From: a virus
IMG/VR virus record: IMGVR_UViG_3300021475_000041
Coordinates: 1 to 31,557 of that record
DNA length: 31,557 nt
Reading direction: 5' to 3' (one strand)
Position 1 is the stretch's first letter. Every line of letters starts with the position of its first letter. Both the position numbers and the translations under genes were made by a program. Under the pieces are notes generated by a model. It had not been told where the DNA came from and did no database searches. It saw nothing but the letters and a program-made list of their open reading frames with translations. Positions 30,538 through 31,557 of this stretch are shown here, in pieces.

Positions 30538-30638
30538 AGCGGATGCGAATGACCGAGCTTATGTGGTGGTCAGAGCGTTGCGCCTATCTCGCGCGAGAAT
30601 TGAACAAGCCGGCGAGAGGTCGCGGTGGCGCGCCGTAG
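30462..30638 (+). CDS. -1 frameshift extension of the tail assembly chaperone (long form)
   Basis: At the run GGGGG (30459-30463, codons CTG-GGG-GAA) a slip of -1 would join residue 87 of the short form to 58 further residues ending at TAG 30636-30638, making 145 residues in total. The extension reads D-W-R-E-A-A-A-W-L-A-Y-Q-F-S-W-S-P-S-E-L, then M-R-M-T-E-L-M-W-W-S-E-R, the usual pattern of the second half of Mu gp41/42 and lambda G-T type fusions. No convincing start codon opens this frame. It overlaps the tape measure start. Confidence 0.75.
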   Translation, partial: GSVPGDWREAAAWLAYQFSWSPSELKRMRMTELMWWSERCAYLARELNKPARGRGGAP

Positions 30639-31557
30639 CGATCCCGGCTTCAAGGTTATTGTCGCACTCACCGACAAATTTACCGGACCGATCAAGGGCG
30701 TTAATCAGCAGATCGCACAATCGACCGCCAAGCTGCGCGGTATGATGGCGGTCCCCGGCGCGATGATGCGCGAGGCCGGTCTCGGCAGGGTCGGCGCGGC
30801 GTTCGGCAATATCGGCACGCAGTTCGGCAAGCTCCGCAGTTCGATTACCGGATTGCTCGGACCGTTCGCGCGGATCGGCGCGCTCATCGGCGGCATCAGC
30901 CTGGGCAAGTTTGTCAGCGACGCGATCACCGCCGGCGGCGAGCTTGTCAAGCTGAGCAAGACAACCGGCGTGTCGGTGGAGGGATTGCAACGGCTCGAAT
31001 ATGCCGCCGTCCAATCGGGACTAGGCGCGGGTGAACTCGGCGGCGCATTGAGCAAGCTGAATAAAACGATCGCCGCCGGTCGCAAGGGCAACAAAGAAAC
31101 CGTTCAGGTGTTCACCGCGCTCGGCATTACGGCGCAGGAATTGAAGACGCTAAACACCGAGCAGATATTCCTGCGCGCGGCGACCGCGATCTCGAACATG
31201 AGCGATCCGATCCACCAAGCCGAGTCGGCGATGAAGCTGTTCGGCAAGAGCGGTGCGGAATTGCTCGCGCTGCTATCCGAGGGCGCCGGGACGATCGCCG
31301 AGCTTGGTCGCGAGCTTGAGGAAACCGGCGCGGTTATGGACCTACAGACCGCGCTCGCGGCGAAAGAATTCGGCGACATCATGACCGTGGTCACGCATCA
31401 GGTTAAGGGCTTGGCCTACTCGGTGCTGAAGGAATTGCTGCCGTCGATGAGCGGCTCGGCAACCGGTATGAAGGAATGGATTAAGGCCAATAAAGAGTGG
31501 ATCACGAATAGCGTTGTCGGCGTTATCCGCGATCTGGTCGAGATGGGCACGGCGTTC
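30625..31557 (+). CDS. tape measure protein, N-terminal part
   Basis: 311 residues are visible before the window ends. The GTG start lies inside the chaperone extension. The N-terminus reads V-A-R-R-S-D-P-G-F-K-V-I-V-A-L-T-D, then long helical stretches. A family segment K-L-S-K-T-T-G-V-S-V-E-G-L-Q-R-L-E-Y-A-A is seen near 111-130, followed by the Gly/Ala-rich turn and L-S-K-L-N-K-T-I. A hydrophobic part near 85-100 (I-G-A-L-I-G-G-I-S-L-G) may be the channel-forming segment. This protein sets tail length. Confidence 0.85.
   Translation, partial: MARRSDPGFKVIVALTDKFTGPIKGVNQQIAQSTAKLRGMMAVPGAMMREAGLGRVGAAFGNIGTQFGKLRSSITGLLGPFARIGALIGGISLGKFVSDAITAGGELVKLSKTTGVSVEGLQRLEYAAVQSGLGAGELGGALSKLNKTIAAGRKGNKETVQVFTALGITAQELKTLNTEQIFLRAATAISNMSDPIHQAESAMKLFGKSGAELLALLSEGAGTIAELGRELEETGAVMDLQTALAAKEFGDIMTVVTHQVKGLAYSVLKELLPSMSGSATGMKEWIKANKEWITNSVVGVIRDLVEMGTAF

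Overview
The window reads as part of a temperate, tailed phage or prophage of a GC-rich bacterium. An alphaproteobacterial (rhizobial-type) host is the best guess, based on codon usage, a REP-like GC palindrome, and protein families familiar from such phages (DUF3489, carph-isopro-like regulator, alpha-type cytosine methyltransferase). No integrase, attachment site, tRNA, rRNA, CRISPR array or transposase was seen, and both ends cut through genes.

Layout. (1) Positions 1-2705, minus strand: a tightly overlapping early operon with a Gp157-like protein, a Bet/RecT single-strand annealing protein, a small AlpA-like helix-turn-helix protein and short unknown genes. (2) 2957-3836: a divergent switch, with an XRE-type repressor on minus, a Cro-like small protein on plus, and palindromic candidate operators between them. 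(3) 3839-6814, plus: VRR-NUC nuclease, replication-initiator-like protein, unknown genes, a sigma-region-4-like HTH protein and an orphan OmpR-type winged-helix protein, chained by start/stop overlaps. (4) 6815-7143: a mostly non-coding stretch with a near-perfect parS site and an intrinsic terminator. (5) 7144-13029: an accessory block with a ParB/Srx-fold protein, a C5-cytosine DNA methyltransferase, two minus-strand morons (lipoprotein, DUF3489 basic protein), an asparagine-synthetase-like glutamine amidotransferase, a CmoA-like SAM enzyme and an acidic protein. (6) 13041-27323: an HK97-type head module (prohead protease, capsid, portal, connector, head closure, gp10), with three giant collagen-containing fibre paralogues inserted between portal and connector. 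(7) 27325-31557: a Mu-like contractile tail module (terminator-like protein, DUF2635, sheath, small membrane protein, tube, frameshifted assembly chaperone, start of the tape measure). No terminase is visible in the window.

The most exciting reading concerns 8059-12577. The DNA cytosine methyltransferase has Arg instead of the near-invariant Asn of motif X (Gly-Arg-Ala-Val for Gly-Asn-x-Val). It shares the block with a relative of CmoA, the enzyme that makes carboxy-S-adenosylmethionine (Cx-SAM), and with an AsnB-like amidotransferase. Together these suggest a phage pathway in which Cx-SAM is made, cytosine in DNA is carboxymethylated at C5, and the new carboxylate is amidated to a carbamoylmethyl group. 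This would be a DNA hypermodification that protects the phage genome. It is an inference: the CmoA-like protein appears to lack the Arg that grips the Cx-SAM carboxylate, and the amidotransferase has a changed oxyanion-hole position. Both points are set out in the entries.
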